This document shows positions 1 to 11,466 of a stretch of DNA of 64,000 nucleotides, one piece after another. The notes below the pieces were generated by a model that saw only the letters and a program-made list of their open reading frames with translations, had not been told where the DNA came from and ran no database searches. Source of the stretch: Streptomyces gelaticus (lineage in GTDB: Bacteria; Actinomycetota; Actinomycetes; Streptomycetales; Streptomycetaceae). Position numbers and translations under genes: made by a program. Location of the stretch: positions 231,434 through 295,433 of the forward strand of contig NZ_BMTF01000006.1 in NCBI RefSeq assembly GCF_014649535.1. Direction: 5' to 3'. Positions within the stretch are counted from its first letter, which is position 1; each line of letters starts with the position of its first letter.

Positions 1-184
1 CGCTGCCCGTCAGAACGGCATGACGTACAACCGCCTCATCCAGGGTCTGAAGGCCGCCAACATCGAGGTGGACCGCAAGATGCTGGCCGAGCTCGCGGTC
101 AACGACAGCAACGCGTTCGCCGCCCTCGTCGAGGTTGCCCAGAAGGCCCTCCCGAGCGACGTCAACGCCCCGAAGGCCGCCTGA
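1..184 (+). CDS. rplT: 50S ribosomal protein L20, C-terminal part
   Basis: The window opens inside this gene; reading starts at base 2 and ends at TGA 182-184. The visible 60 residues begin [13 protein letters not shown] and end NAPKAA, the C-terminal half of bacterial L20, which binds 23S rRNA and is needed for early large-subunit assembly. In bacteria it is normally last in the infC-rpmI-rplT operon; a strong hairpin just downstream fits an operon end. The start lies outside the window, so the truncation is only an edge effect. Confidence 0.95.
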   Translation, partial: AARQNGMTYNRLIQGLKAANIEVDRKMLAELAVNDSNAFAALVEVAQKALPSDVNAPKAA

Positions 185-211
185 TCCAGGTCGCACTTCC
201 TGTCTTCTGAG

Positions 212-246
212 CCGGACCCGCAGGCGCTCGCCGTCTGCGGGTCCGG
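212..246 (+). terminator. Hairpin after rplT
   Basis: A perfect 12-bp stem (CCGGACCCGCAG at 212-223 with CTGCGGGTCCGG at 235-246) closes an 11-nt loop, 28 bp after the rplT stop. It has no long T-tract, as is usual for Streptomyces. It probably ends the ribosomal-protein transcript before the TrmH gene. Confidence 0.7.
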
Positions 247-312
247 TGCGTTGCACGACACATTTCCGCAACTCCGTCACCTCCGTACGCGCAGAGAGGC
301 TCGCCGCCGACC

Positions 313-1143
313 ATGGGCACCCCCGAACTGATCTCCCCGCGATCACCGCGCGTCGCCGCCGCCCGGCGGCTGGCCAAGCGCAACTTCCGCGGCAAGGAGC
401 GCAGGTTCATCGCCGAGGGGCCGCAGGCCGTGCGCGAGGCCGCCGAGCACCGCGGCAGCGACGGCGGGCCGACACTGATCGAGCTGTTCGCCACTGTCGA
501 GGCGGCCGAGCGGTACGCCGACATCGTCGCCGCCGCCCACGCGGCCGGCGCCCGGGTGCACCTCGCCGACAGCGATGTGCTCGCCGATGTGTCGCAGACC
601 GTCACCCCGCAAGGCCTGATCGGCGTCTGCCGCTTCCTCGACTCGCCGTTCGACGCGATCCTCGCCGCCAAGCCGAAACTCGTCGCCGTCCTCGCCCACG
701 TACGCGACCCCGGGAACGCCGGTACGGTGCTGCGCTGCGCCGACGCCGCGGGGGCCGACGCCGTCGTGCTCACCGATGCCTCGGTGGACCTCTACAACCC
801 GAAGTCCGTGCGGGCCTCGGTCGGTTCGCTCTTCCATCTGCCGGTGGCCGTCGGCGTTCCGGTCGAGCAGGCCGTGCAGGGTCTGCGGGCGGTGGGCGTA
901 CGGATTCTCGCCGCCGACGGCGCGGGCGACGACGACCTCGACGACGAGCTCGACGCGGGCACCATGGGCGGTCCGACCGCCTGGGTCTTCGGCAACGAGG
1001 CCTGGGGCCTGCCGGAGGAGACCCGGGCGCTGGCCGACGCCGTCGTACGAGTGCCCATCCACGGCAAGGCGGAGAGCCTCAACCTCGCGACGGCCGCGGC
1101 GGTCTGTCTGTACGCCTCCGCGAGGGCCCAGCGCCCGAGGTGA
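313..1143 (+). CDS. TrmH/SpoU-family RNA 2'-O-ribose methyltransferase
   Basis: A 276-residue SPOUT enzyme expected to transfer a methyl group from S-adenosylmethionine to a ribose 2'-OH of rRNA or tRNA. Residues 1-110 form the substrate-binding domain and about 119-265 the knotted catalytic domain. The three SpoU motifs are visible: N135-x-G-x-x-x-R141 (NAGTVLR), FGNEAWGL, and LNLATAAAVCLY near the C-terminus. The ATG at 313 follows the rplT hairpin. A methyltransferase between rplT and pheS is a conserved Streptomyces arrangement. The target nucleotide cannot be told from sequence. A second family member sits at 48258-49076. Confidence 0.9.
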   Translation: MGTPELISPRSPRVAAARRLAKRNFRGKERRFIAEGPQAVREAAEHRGSDGGPTLIELFATVEAAERYADIVAAAHAAGARVHLADSDVLADVSQTVTPQGLIGVCRFLDSPFDAILAAKPKLVAVLAHVRDPGNAGTVLRCADAAGADAVVLTDASVDLYNPKSVRASVGSLFHLPVAVGVPVEQAVQGLRAVGVRILAADGAGDDDLDDELDAGTMGGPTAWVFGNEAWGLPEETRALADAVVRVPIHGKAESLNLATAAAVCLYASARAQRPR

Positions 1144-1246
1144 TCGCGCCTCCGCGCCACCGCAGGGTGTCGCTCCGTCACCGACGACTAGTAGGGTGGC
1201 GAACTCGGGGGCCCACTGCACCGGTTCGAGAGGTGGGGTACGGGAT

Positions 1247-3680
<2,434 letters not shown>

Positions 3681-3681
<1 letters not shown>

Positions 3682-6194
3682 TGCGCGTCCCGCTTTCCTG
3701 GCTGCGGGAGTACGTCGACCTGCCGGCGACGGAGACCGGCCGTGACGTACAGGCCAAGCTCGTCGCCGTGGGGCTGGAGGTCGAGACCGTCGAGCAGATC
3801 GGCGCCGGCCTCAAGGGCCCGCTGGTCGTCGGACAGGTACTGACCATCGAGGAGCTGGAGGGCTTCAAGAAGCCCATCCGCTTCTGCACGGTCGACGTCG
3901 GCGACGCCAACGGCACCGGCGAGCCGCAGGAGATCGTCTGCGGCGCCCGCAACTTCGCCGTCGGCGACAAGGTCGTCGTGGTCCTCCCGGGCGCCGTGCT
4001 GCCCGGCGACTTCGCGATCGCCGCACGCAAGACGTACGGCAAGACCTCGCACGGCATGATCTGCTCCACCGACGAGCTCGGCATGGGCGACGACGGCACG
4101 CACGGCATCATCGTGCTGCCGCCGGAGCACGAGGCCGGCACCGACGCGATCGAGCTGCTCCAGCTCGTCGACGAGGTCCTCGACATCGCCGTCACGCCCG
4201 ACCGCGGCTACTGCCTCTCCATGCGCGGCGTCGCCCGCGAGACCGCCATCGCGTACGGGCTGCCGCTGCGCGACCCGGCGCTGCTGGACGTGCCCGCGCC
4301 GAACGCGTACGGCTACCCGGTCAAGGTCGGCGACCCGATCGGCTGCGACCGGTTCACCGCCCGCACCGTCGTCGGCCTGGACCCCGAGGCCCGGTCCCCG
4401 ATCTGGCTGCAGCGCCGGCTGCAGAAGGCCGGGATGCGCCCGATCTCGCTCACCGTCGACATCACCAACTACGTGATGCTGGAGCTCGGCCAGCCGCTGC
4501 ACGCCTACGACCGCACCCGGATCGACGGGCCGATCGGGGTGCGCCGCGCCCAGCAGGGCGAGAAGCTCACCACCCTCGACGGCACGGTCCGCGTCCTGGA
4601 CGGCGAGGACCTGGTCATCACGGACAACCGCGGTCCGATCGGCCTCGCGGGCGTCATGGGCGGTGCCGACACCGAGATCGCGGACATCCAGGACGGCGAG
4701 CACCGCACCACCGAGGTCGTCATCGAGGCCGCGCACTTCGACGCGATCTCGATCGCCCGGACCGCGCGCCGCCACAAGCTGTCCTCCGAGGCGTCCAAGC
4801 GCTTCGAGCGCGGCGCCGACCCGCAGGCCGCCGCGGCCGCCGCGCAGCGCACCGTCGACCTTCTGGTGCTGCTCGCCGGCGGCACCGCCGAGGCCGGGGT
4901 CACCGAGCTCAGCGCGCCGTCGGCGCCCCGCACCATCGCGATGCCCGCCGACCACCCCGACCGGGTGGCCGGTGTGGCCTACGGCCGCGAGACCGTCGTG
5001 CGCCGCCTCCAGGAGGTCGGCTGCGACGTCTACGGACAGGACGAGCTGATCGTCACCGTGCCGTCCTGGCGCCCCGACCTCAGCGAGCCGAACGACCTCG
5101 CCGAAGAGGTCATCCGCCTGGAGGGCTACGAGAACCTCCCGTCCACCCTCCCGACCCCGCCGTCCGGCCGCGGGCTCACCGACCGCCAGCGGCTGTACCG
5201 CAGGGTCGGCCGGGCGCTCGCCGGAGCCGGCTACGTCGAGGCGCTGAACTACCCGTTCATCGGCGACGCCGTCCTCGACCAGCTCGGGCTCGACGCCGAC
5301 GACGCCCGCCGCCGCACCGTCAAGCTCGTCAACCCGCTCTCCGACGAGGAGCCGGCGCTGCGCACCACGCTGCTGCCGGGCCTGCTCGGCGCACTGCGGC
5401 GCAACGACGGCCGCGGCAGCCACGACCTCGCGCTCTTCGAGACCGGTCTGGTCTTCAGGCCGACCGGCGCCGAGACCAAGGCCGTCCGGCTGCCCGTCGA
5501 CCGCCGTCCCACCGACGAGGAGATCGCCGGGCTGGACGCCTCGCTGCCGCGTCAGCCGCGCCGCGCCGCGGTCGTGCTCGCGGGCGCCCGCGAGCAGGCC
5601 GGCTGGTGGGGCAAGGGCACCCCGGCGACCTGGGCGGACGCCGTCGAGGCCGCGCGGAGCATCGCCCGGGAGGCCGGCGTCGAGGTGACCGTCCGCGCCG
5701 ACCAGCACGCCCCGTGGCACCCGGGCCGCTGCGCCGCGCTGTACGTCACCGTGAACGGCGAGGAGACGCTCTTCGGGCACGCGGGCGAACTCCACCCGCG
5801 GGTCGTCAAGGCGCTCCACCTGCCCGAGCGGACCTGTGCCGCCGAGGTCGAGCTCGACGTCCTGGAACAGGCTGTCGACGGCGTGCTCCGGGCGCCCCGG
5901 ATCTCCGCCTTCCCGGTGGCGACCCAGGACGTCGCGCTGATCGTCGCGGAGAACGTCCCGGCCGCCGACGTGGAGCGGGCGCTGCGCGAGGGCGCGGGCG
6001 AACTGCTCGAATCGGTGCGGCTGTTCGACGTCTTCACCGGTGAGCAGATCGGTGCGGGCCGCAAGTCCCTGGCGTACGCGCTGCGTTTCCGCGCGGCGGA
6101 CCGCACGCTGACCGTCGACGAGGCGACGGCCGCGCGCGACGCGGCGGTGGCCCTCGCCGCCGAGCGGACGGGCGCGGTGCTGCGGGGCGCGTAG
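3681..6194 (+). CDS. pheT: Phenylalanyl-tRNA synthetase beta subunit
   Basis: 837 residues, full length for the beta chain. The N-terminal tRNA-binding (EMAP/OB) domain at about 40-150 is followed by the B3/B4 editing domain (about 210-380, hydrolysing Tyr-tRNA-Phe), the B5 domain, a core domain, and a C-terminal anticodon-binding FDX-ACB domain beginning near [13 protein letters not shown]. It overlaps pheS by one base and is expected to be made stoichiometrically with it. A long hairpin follows 20 bp after the stop. Confidence 0.97.
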
Positions 6195-6214
6195 CGTCCC
6201 GCGCCGACACGGCG

Positions 6215-6253
6215 AGGAGGGGCGCATCCGGCGCGACCGGGTGCGCCCCTCCT
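6215..6253 (+). terminator. Terminator hairpin after pheT
   Basis: A 15-bp stem with one G-U wobble (6215-6229 with 6239-6253) and a 9-nt loop sits 20 bp after pheT. Read as the end of the pheST transcript. Confidence 0.8.
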
Positions 6254-6619
6254 GTGTGCTCGCCGAGAGGTGAGGACCGCACCCGGGTCCCGGCGCGGAC
6301 CGGGAGGACCCGGGGTCCGAGCCGACCCCGCAGCCACCCTCCGATCCGTGGGCAGTGGGCCGTGCGGTCCGGCACCGTCCGCGCTGCCACGGAGTGTCGG
6401 GCAGGTCGGCAGGGCGGACGGTGCGGGTGCGGGTCGTCGTGCCGTACGAGGGGGAGCAGACGACCCGTCCGCCTCTCGCGAGACGACTGATTCAACCGAC
6501 CCCCGCGTCGGCGCAACAGGGTGCGCAGCGGGACGGTTCGGGCATTGCGTTCACACCCCGTGTGAATCGTGCTGCACTGGTGCGACACGCCTCGGCGTGC
6601 CGAACCACCGGAGGGGCAC
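6254..6619. other. Intergenic region between pheT and HTH/TPR regulator
   Basis: No convincing gene in these 366 bp. Two palindromes stand near the downstream gene: TTCACAC-CCC-GTGTGAA at 6550-6566 and CACGCC-TC-GGCGTG at 6586-6599. GGAGGGG at 6610-6616 is the ribosome-binding site of the next gene. Confidence 0.6.
6550..6566. promoter_or_regulatory. Candidate operator before HTH/TPR regulator
   Basis: A perfect inverted repeat with 7-bp arms and a 3-bp centre (TTCACAC-CCC-GTGTGAA), 54 bp before the start codon at 6620. Its size suits a dimeric HTH protein, possibly the product of the adjacent gene. Binding is inferred only. Confidence 0.4.
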
Positions 6620-7969
6620 ATGGGGGCAACGGAGCCCAACATCCTGCTGGCTGCCCTGATCGAGGAGGCAGGCGTCTCCCGGGCGGGTCTCGCCGCGCAC
6701 ATCAACCGGGCCGGCCGCTCCCGCGGGCTGCGCCTGCGGTACGAGCACACGGCCGTGGCCCGCTGGCTGAAGGGGCAGCGTCCGCGCGGCCAGGTGCCCG
6801 ACCTGATCTGCGAGGTGCTCGGGAACCGGCTGACCAGGCCCGTCTCGCTGGATGACATCGGTATGGCGACCCCGGGCACCGGCGCGGCCGGGCCCGCCTC
6901 CTCGCTCACCGGCTTCGTCGACCGGGCCACCGCGCTGTGGCGTTCCGACGAGGCACAGCGCCCGCAGGGCCTCGCTCCCGCCGCCGTCACCGGCACCTCG
7001 GCGGTGATGCCGGTCTGGGAGTGGGAGAACCCGCCGGAGGACGCCGATGTCTCGCGCGGCGGACCGGGCCGCGTCTCCATGGCCGACATAGTGATGTTGC
7101 GCGCGGCCCGTGCCCACTACGAACTGATGTACCGCCGGGCAGGCGGAATCGCGACCCGATCCCGCATCGTCGGCTTCCTCAACGCCGAGACGGCCCCGCT
7201 GCTGCGCGGCGGCTGCACCGACGCGATGGGCCGTCGGTTGCACCGGGCGGCGGGCGGTCTGGTGGCGGTCGCGGGGATCTGCGCCTACGACTCCGACGCG
7301 CACGGGCCGGCCCAGCGCTACTTCCACCAGGCGCTGCGGCTGGCCAAGTCCAGCGGGGACAAGGGGTTCGGCGGCTATGTGGTCGCCCTGCTGGTCAACC
7401 AGTCGCTCCACCTCGCCGACTACCGGCAGTCCGTGGCCTTCGCCCAGGCGGCGCTGCGGGGCGCCGGAGGCCACATCAGCCCCGCGCTCGCCGCCGACCT
7501 GTACGCGATGCAGGCCAAGGCGTACGCCCGCCTCGGCGACGCGAGCGGCGCCCTGGAGTGCATCCGGCGGGCCGAGTCGGAGGCCGAGCGGATCAGGCCG
7601 GGCCATGAACCGGACGAGACGGGGTACGTCCAGCCGGGCCTGGTCGATGTGCAGGTGGCCGAGGCGCTCCTCGGCATCGGTGATCTGCCGGGGGCCAGGG
7701 AGCACGCGGCCAAGGCCGTGCGGATCCCGGCGCACGACCGGGGCCGGGTGCACCGGCTGGCCATGCTGACCCATATCGAGCTGCGCCAGGGCGAGGCGGA
7801 CCGGGCGGCGGCCACGGCCGCGGAGATGGCGGAGCGGGCCAGGGGCATGGAGTCGCGGCGGCTGCGCGAGCGGCTGCGCGCCGTGCGCGCGGATCTGGTG
7901 GCGAGCGGCTGCGCCGACGCGGGGCGGGCGGCCGAACTGATCGACGGGGCGTTGCGCGTACCGCTGTGA
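6620..7969 (+). CDS. HTH regulator with TPR-like repeats (NsdA-like family)
   Basis: 449 residues. The N-terminal about 85 residues look like the atypical HTH of Streptomyces TPR regulators such as NsdA (AGLAAHINRAGR ... VARWLKGQRPRG). Roughly 150-440 consist of alanine-rich helical repeats like TPRs (RYFHQALRLAKSSGDKGFGG, GDASGALECIRRAESEAE). ATG 6620 has a clear GGAGGGG site. Proteins of this type control development and antibiotic production, but the target here is unknown. It is monocistronic, downstream of pheT. Family call fairly sure; function unknown. Confidence 0.75.
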   Translation: MGATEPNILLAALIEEAGVSRAGLAAHINRAGRSRGLRLRYEHTAVARWLKGQRPRGQVPDLICEVLGNRLTRPVSLDDIGMATPGTGAAGPASSLTGFVDRATALWRSDEAQRPQGLAPAAVTGTSAVMPVWEWENPPEDADVSRGGPGRVSMADIVMLRAARAHYELMYRRAGGIATRSRIVGFLNAETAPLLRGGCTDAMGRRLHRAAGGLVAVAGICAYDSDAHGPAQRYFHQALRLAKSSGDKGFGGYVVALLVNQSLHLADYRQSVAFAQAALRGAGGHISPALAADLYAMQAKAYARLGDASGALECIRRAESEAERIRPGHEPDETGYVQPGLVDVQVAEALLGIGDLPGAREHAAKAVRIPAHDRGRVHRLAMLTHIELRQGEADRAAATAAEMAERARGMESRRLRERLRAVRADLVASGCADAGRAAELIDGALRVPL

Positions 7970-8125
7970 GCGCGTACCCGGCGCATACGTACGTGCCCGG
8001 CGCATACGTACGTGTCCGGCGCGGCCCCGCGCGCCCCCGTTCGTGGCCAGGAGGACCGGTACGTTCCGTTCCGATGCCGCTCCTGCTGCGATGTTGCCAC
8101 CTACTTGTCGAAAGGTGGCAGAAAC

Positions 8126-8656
8126 GTGCAATGGGCGAATCTGAACGAACAAACTGTGTATGAGAACCGCTGGTTCCGGGTCAATCTGGCGGATGTGGTC
8201 GTTCCCGGTGGCCGCCGTCTCGACCACTATCTGATCCGGCTCCGCCCCGTCGCGGCGGCCACCGTCGTCAACGAGGCCGACGAGGTGCTCCTGCTGTGGC
8301 GGCACCGGTTCATCACGGACAGCTGGGGCTGGGAGTTCGCCGCGGGCGTCGTCGAGGACGGTGAGGACGTCGAGGCCGCCGCCGCACGGGAGATGGAGGA
8401 GGAGACCGGCTGGCGCCCCGGGCCGCTGCACCCGCTGCTGACGGTGGAGCCGTCGAACGGCCTCACCGATGCCCGGCACCACCTCTACTGGTCCGAGGAG
8501 GCCGGCTGGACCGGCCCGCCCGGCGACGCCTTCGAGTCCTCGCGCCGCGAGTGGATACCGCTCGAGCTGGTGCCCGACATGATCGCCCGTGGCGAGGTCC
8601 CGGCCGCGGGCATGGCGGCCGGGCTGATGATGCTCCATCACTTACGGCTCGGCTGA
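8126..8656 (+). CDS. NUDIX hydrolase
   Basis: 176 residues. The complete NUDIX box runs from G74 to W96 (G-x5-E-x7-REMEEE-TGW), the Mg2+-binding site for hydrolysing nucleoside-diphosphate-linked substrates. The beta-strand context (YENRWFRVNLADV, PGG, HHLYW) resembles ADP-ribose pyrophosphatase-type members. GTG 8126 was chosen because AAGGTGG lies 8-9 nt upstream; a longer reading frame exists but has no ribosome site. It converges on the dehydrogenase gene across a shared hairpin. Substrate unknown. Confidence 0.85.
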   Translation: MQWANLNEQTVYENRWFRVNLADVVVPGGRRLDHYLIRLRPVAAATVVNEADEVLLLWRHRFITDSWGWEFAAGVVEDGEDVEAAAAREMEEETGWRPGPLHPLLTVEPSNGLTDARHHLYWSEEAGWTGPPGDAFESSRREWIPLELVPDMIARGEVPAAGMAAGLMMLHHLRLG

Positions 8657-8673
8657 GCCGTCGCCGACCGCGA

Positions 8674-8710
8674 ACGGGGCCGGACCGGGGATCGCCCGGC
8701 CCGGCCCCGT
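8674..8710. terminator. Bidirectional terminator between NUDIX and dehydrogenase genes
   Basis: ACGGGGCCGG (8674-8683) pairs with CCGGCCCCGT (8701-8710). An inner CCGGG/CCCGG stem gives 15 bp with a single internal mismatch and a 5-nt loop. It lies between two convergent stop codons and probably serves both. Confidence 0.75.
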
Positions 8711-8727
8711 ACGGGCACGAAGGAGGA

Positions 8728-9600
8728 TCAGGAGTACGGGTAGAAGCCCGAGCCGGTCTTGCGGCCGAGCCTGCCCGCGTCCACCATGCGCTGGAGCAGC
8801 GGGGGAGCGGCGTACAGCGGCTCCTTGAACTCCGCGTACATCGAGTCGGCGACCGAGGCCACCGTGTCGAGGCCGATCAGATCGGAGAGCTTGAGCGGGC
8901 CCATGGGATGGGCACAGCCGAGCTCCATGCCGTTGTCGATGTCCTCACGGCTGGCGATCCCCGACTCGAACATCCGGATTGCGGAGAGCAGATACGGAAT
9001 CAGCAGCGCGTTGACGACGAAGCCCGAGCGGTCCTGGGCGCGGATCGGGTGCTTGCCGAGCACGTCCTGCACCAGGGCCTCGGAGCGCTTCACCGTCTCG
9101 TCGGACGTCGTCAGCGCGGGGATCAGCTCGACGAGCTTCTGCACCGGCGCCGGGTTGAAGAAGTGGATGCCGATGACCTGGTCCGGGCGGGAGGTCGCCA
9201 CGGCCAGCTTCACCAGCGGGATGGAGGAGGTGTTCGAGGCGAGGATCGCGTCCTGCCGCGTCACCACCTGGTCGAGCACCTGGAAGATCTCGGTCTTGAC
9301 CTGCTCGTTCTCGACGACGGCCTCGATGACGAGATCGCGGTCGGCGAACTCGCCCAGGTCCGTGGTGAAGCTCAGCCGGGCGAGTGTCTCGTCGCGCTCC
9401 TCGGCAGTGATCTTGCCGCGCTCGGCGGCCTTCGAGAGAGAGTTGTGCAGCCGGGTGCGGCCGATCTCCAACGCCTCGCCGGTGGTCTCGGCCACGAGGA
9501 CCTCGAGACCGCTGCGCGCGCACACCTCCGCGATACCCGCGCCCATCTGGCCACAGCCCACCACTCCGACGCGTGCAATGTCGGCCATAGAGTCCGTCAC
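8728..9600 (-). CDS. 3-hydroxybutyryl-CoA / 3-hydroxyacyl-CoA dehydrogenase
   Basis: 290 residues. The NAD-binding Rossmann motif VGCGQMGAG is at the N-terminus, the catalytic His loop HFFNPAPV in the middle, and the dimerising C-terminal domain (SGFVVNALL ... GRKTGSGFYPYS) at the end. It oxidises 3-hydroxyacyl-CoA to 3-oxoacyl-CoA with NAD(P), in fatty-acid or butyrate/PHB-type metabolism. The GTG at 9600 has AAAGG 6 nt upstream. An ATG four codons in (9588), with GAGGTG before it, is an equally possible start. It stands alone. Confidence 0.9.
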   Translation of the reverse strand: MTDSMADIARVGVVGCGQMGAGIAEVCARSGLEVLVAETTGEALEIGRTRLHNSLSKAAERGKITAEERDETLARLSFTTDLGEFADRDLVIEAVVENEQVKTEIFQVLDQVVTRQDAILASNTSSIPLVKLAVATSRPDQVIGIHFFNPAPVQKLVELIPALTTSDETVKRSEALVQDVLGKHPIRAQDRSGFVVNALLIPYLLSAIRMFESGIASREDIDNGMELGCAHPMGPLKLSDLIGLDTVASVADSMYAEFKEPLYAAPPLLQRMVDAGRLGRKTGSGFYPYS

Positions 9601-9777
9601 CTCGTGCCTTTCGCTGTTCTGCGTGTCGCAGGTTCCCGTCTGATTCCGGTGCCCGCCCCGACTCCCCGACGTTACTCCGCGCCCCAGGGGTCATCGTGGG
9701 CCGGGGCGGGCATGCTCTGCGTTGCGCCCTGATACCCGGGTGACGGAAGCGGACAGAGAGACGGCAGGTGCAGCGAA

Positions 9778-11070
9778 ATGCGGCAATTGGGCCGAAGAGG
9801 CTTTGTGACGGGTGCGGCCGGGGTGGTGGCGGGGGTGGTGAGCGGTGTCACCGCGGCGGGTGAGGCCGTCGCTGTTCCGCCCCGGCGGACCGGCGCCGAG
9901 CGGATCGGGGCGACCGCCCGTACGGGCGGCCGCCATGTCGCACGGCGCGAGCTGCGCGGCATGTGGGTCGCCACCGTCGCCAATCTCGACTGGCCCTCGG
10001 CGCCCGGTCTGACGGCGGCCGCGCAGCGCGCCGAGCTGATCGCGTACCTCGACGAGGCCGTGGCCCGGCGGCTGAACACCGTCATCCTCCAGGTCCGGCC
10101 GACCGCCGACGCGCTGTGGCCCTCGCCCTACGAACCGTGGGCCCAGTACCTCACCGGCGTCCAGGGCAAGGACCCCGGCTGGGATCCGCTGGGCACCGCC
10201 GTCAGCGAGGCACACCGCCGAGGCCTGGAACTGCACGCCTGGTTCAACCCGTACCGGGTCGCCAACCACACCGACCCGTCCCGGCTGGTCGCCACCCACC
10301 CGGCCAGACGGCACCCCGACTGGGTGCTGCCGTACGGCGGGAAGCTCTACTACAACCCCGGAATCCCCGAGGTCCGCCGCTTCGTCCAGGACGCGATGCT
10401 CGACGCGGTCCGCCGCTACGACATCGACGCCGTGCACTGGGACGACTACTTCTACCCCTACCCGGTGGCCGGACAGCTCTTCGACGACGACGCCACGTAC
10501 GCCAAGTACGGCGCGGCCTTCCCGGACAAGGCGGCCTGGCGGCGCGACAACACCGACAAACTGGTGCGCGAGACCGCCGAGCGGATCAAGAAGATCAAGA
10601 AGAACGTCCAGTTCGGGATCAGCCCGTTCGGGGTCTGGCGCAATGCCGCGACCGACCCGCTCGGCTCCGACACCAGGGCGGGGGTGCAGACCTACGACGA
10701 TCTGTACGCCGACACCCGCGGCTGGGTCAGGAAGGGCTGGATCGACTACATCTGCCCGCAGATCTACTGGAACATCGGCTTCGCCGCCGCCGACTACGCC
10801 AAGCTGCTGCCCTGGTGGAGCGAGACCGTGCGCGGCACGGGCGTCGACCTGTTCGTGGGGGAGGCGCTCTACAAGGCCGGCGACCCCGCCCAGCCCGCCG
10901 CCTGGCAGGACCCGGCCGAACTCTCCCGGCACCTGGCCTTCGCCGCCGGGTACGACCAGGTGCGCGGTCACGTCTACTTCTCCGGGAAGAACGTGGTCAC
11001 GGACCGGATCGGAGCCATGGACCGGGTGGTCGGCGACCACTACCGCAACCGGGCGCGCCCGCCCCGCTGA
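9778..11070 (+). CDS. Secreted GHL10-type glycoside hydrolase-like protein
   Basis: 430 residues. A Tat-like signal opens the protein (GRRGFVTGAAG then a hydrophobic alanine/valine stretch to about residue 36). The rest is a TIM-barrel of the GHL10/DUF187 family: RGMWVATVANLDWP, LQVRPTADALWPS, LHAWFNPYRV, DAVHWDDYFYPYP, ISPFGVWRN and DYICPQIYWN are hallmark blocks with likely acidic catalytic residues in HWDDYF. Relatives are thought to cleave glycosidic bonds in cell-wall-related polymers; the substrate is not established. Monocistronic; ends at a hairpin. Confidence 0.85.
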   Translation: MRQLGRRGFVTGAAGVVAGVVSGVTAAGEAVAVPPRRTGAERIGATARTGGRHVARRELRGMWVATVANLDWPSAPGLTAAAQRAELIAYLDEAVARRLNTVILQVRPTADALWPSPYEPWAQYLTGVQGKDPGWDPLGTAVSEAHRRGLELHAWFNPYRVANHTDPSRLVATHPARRHPDWVLPYGGKLYYNPGIPEVRRFVQDAMLDAVRRYDIDAVHWDDYFYPYPVAGQLFDDDATYAKYGAAFPDKAAWRRDNTDKLVRETAERIKKIKKNVQFGISPFGVWRNAATDPLGSDTRAGVQTYDDLYADTRGWVRKGWIDYICPQIYWNIGFAAADYAKLLPWWSETVRGTGVDLFVGEALYKAGDPAQPAAWQDPAELSRHLAFAAGYDQVRGHVYFSGKNVVTDRIGAMDRVVGDHYRNRARPPR

Positions 11071-11095
11071 CAGCAGCGGAGCGGACGCGGTGTCG

Positions 11096-11128
11096 GGGCG
11101 GGCCGCCGGGGAACCGGCCGGCCCGCCC
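11096..11128. terminator. Terminator between glycosidase-like and DUF1918 genes
   Basis: A 10-bp outer stem (GGGCGGGCCG at 11096-11105 with CGGCCCGCCC at 11119-11128) continues after one bulged C into a 4-bp inner stem with a GGAA loop. It lies between convergent genes. Confidence 0.65.
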
Positions 11129-11168
11129 GCGGCCCGGGGCGAAGAGCAGTGCCGCCCGCCGGAGGCCG

Positions 11169-11381
11169 CTACGGAGTCTCCGGAGCCTGCTTCCGGCCGT
11201 GGGTGTGCTGTACGACGCTGTCGGGACCGGGTGAAACCAGGTGTTCGTGTCCGTCCTTGAAGCGGACGCGGTACGGGGGAGTGCCCCCGGCACCGAGCAC
11301 TTCGACGATCTCTGCGACCTTGTCGTGCTGCCCCACGGTCCTGCCGTGTATCAGCAGCCGGTCGCCCGTGTGTGCCTCCAT
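11169..11381 (-). CDS. DUF1918 domain protein
   Basis: 70 residues (MEAHTGDRLLIHG ... VRFKDGHEHLVSPGPDS), the whole DUF1918 fold, a small beta-barrel of unknown function common in Actinobacteria. The start at 11381 has a textbook AGGAGG about 9 nt upstream; an upstream in-frame start would place that site inside the gene. Very small, no membrane span, no partner gene evident. Confidence 0.8.
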   Translation of the reverse strand: MEAHTGDRLLIHGRTVGQHDKVAEIVEVLGAGGTPPYRVRFKDGHEHLVSPGPDSVVQHTHGRKQAPETP

Positions 11382-11466
11382 CGGGACTGACCTCCTCACG
11401 GGTGGCGATCCATGTCGACAAGTCTATGACCGAAAGGCGACTTCGCCCGGTGGAGCGGTCCCGGCC

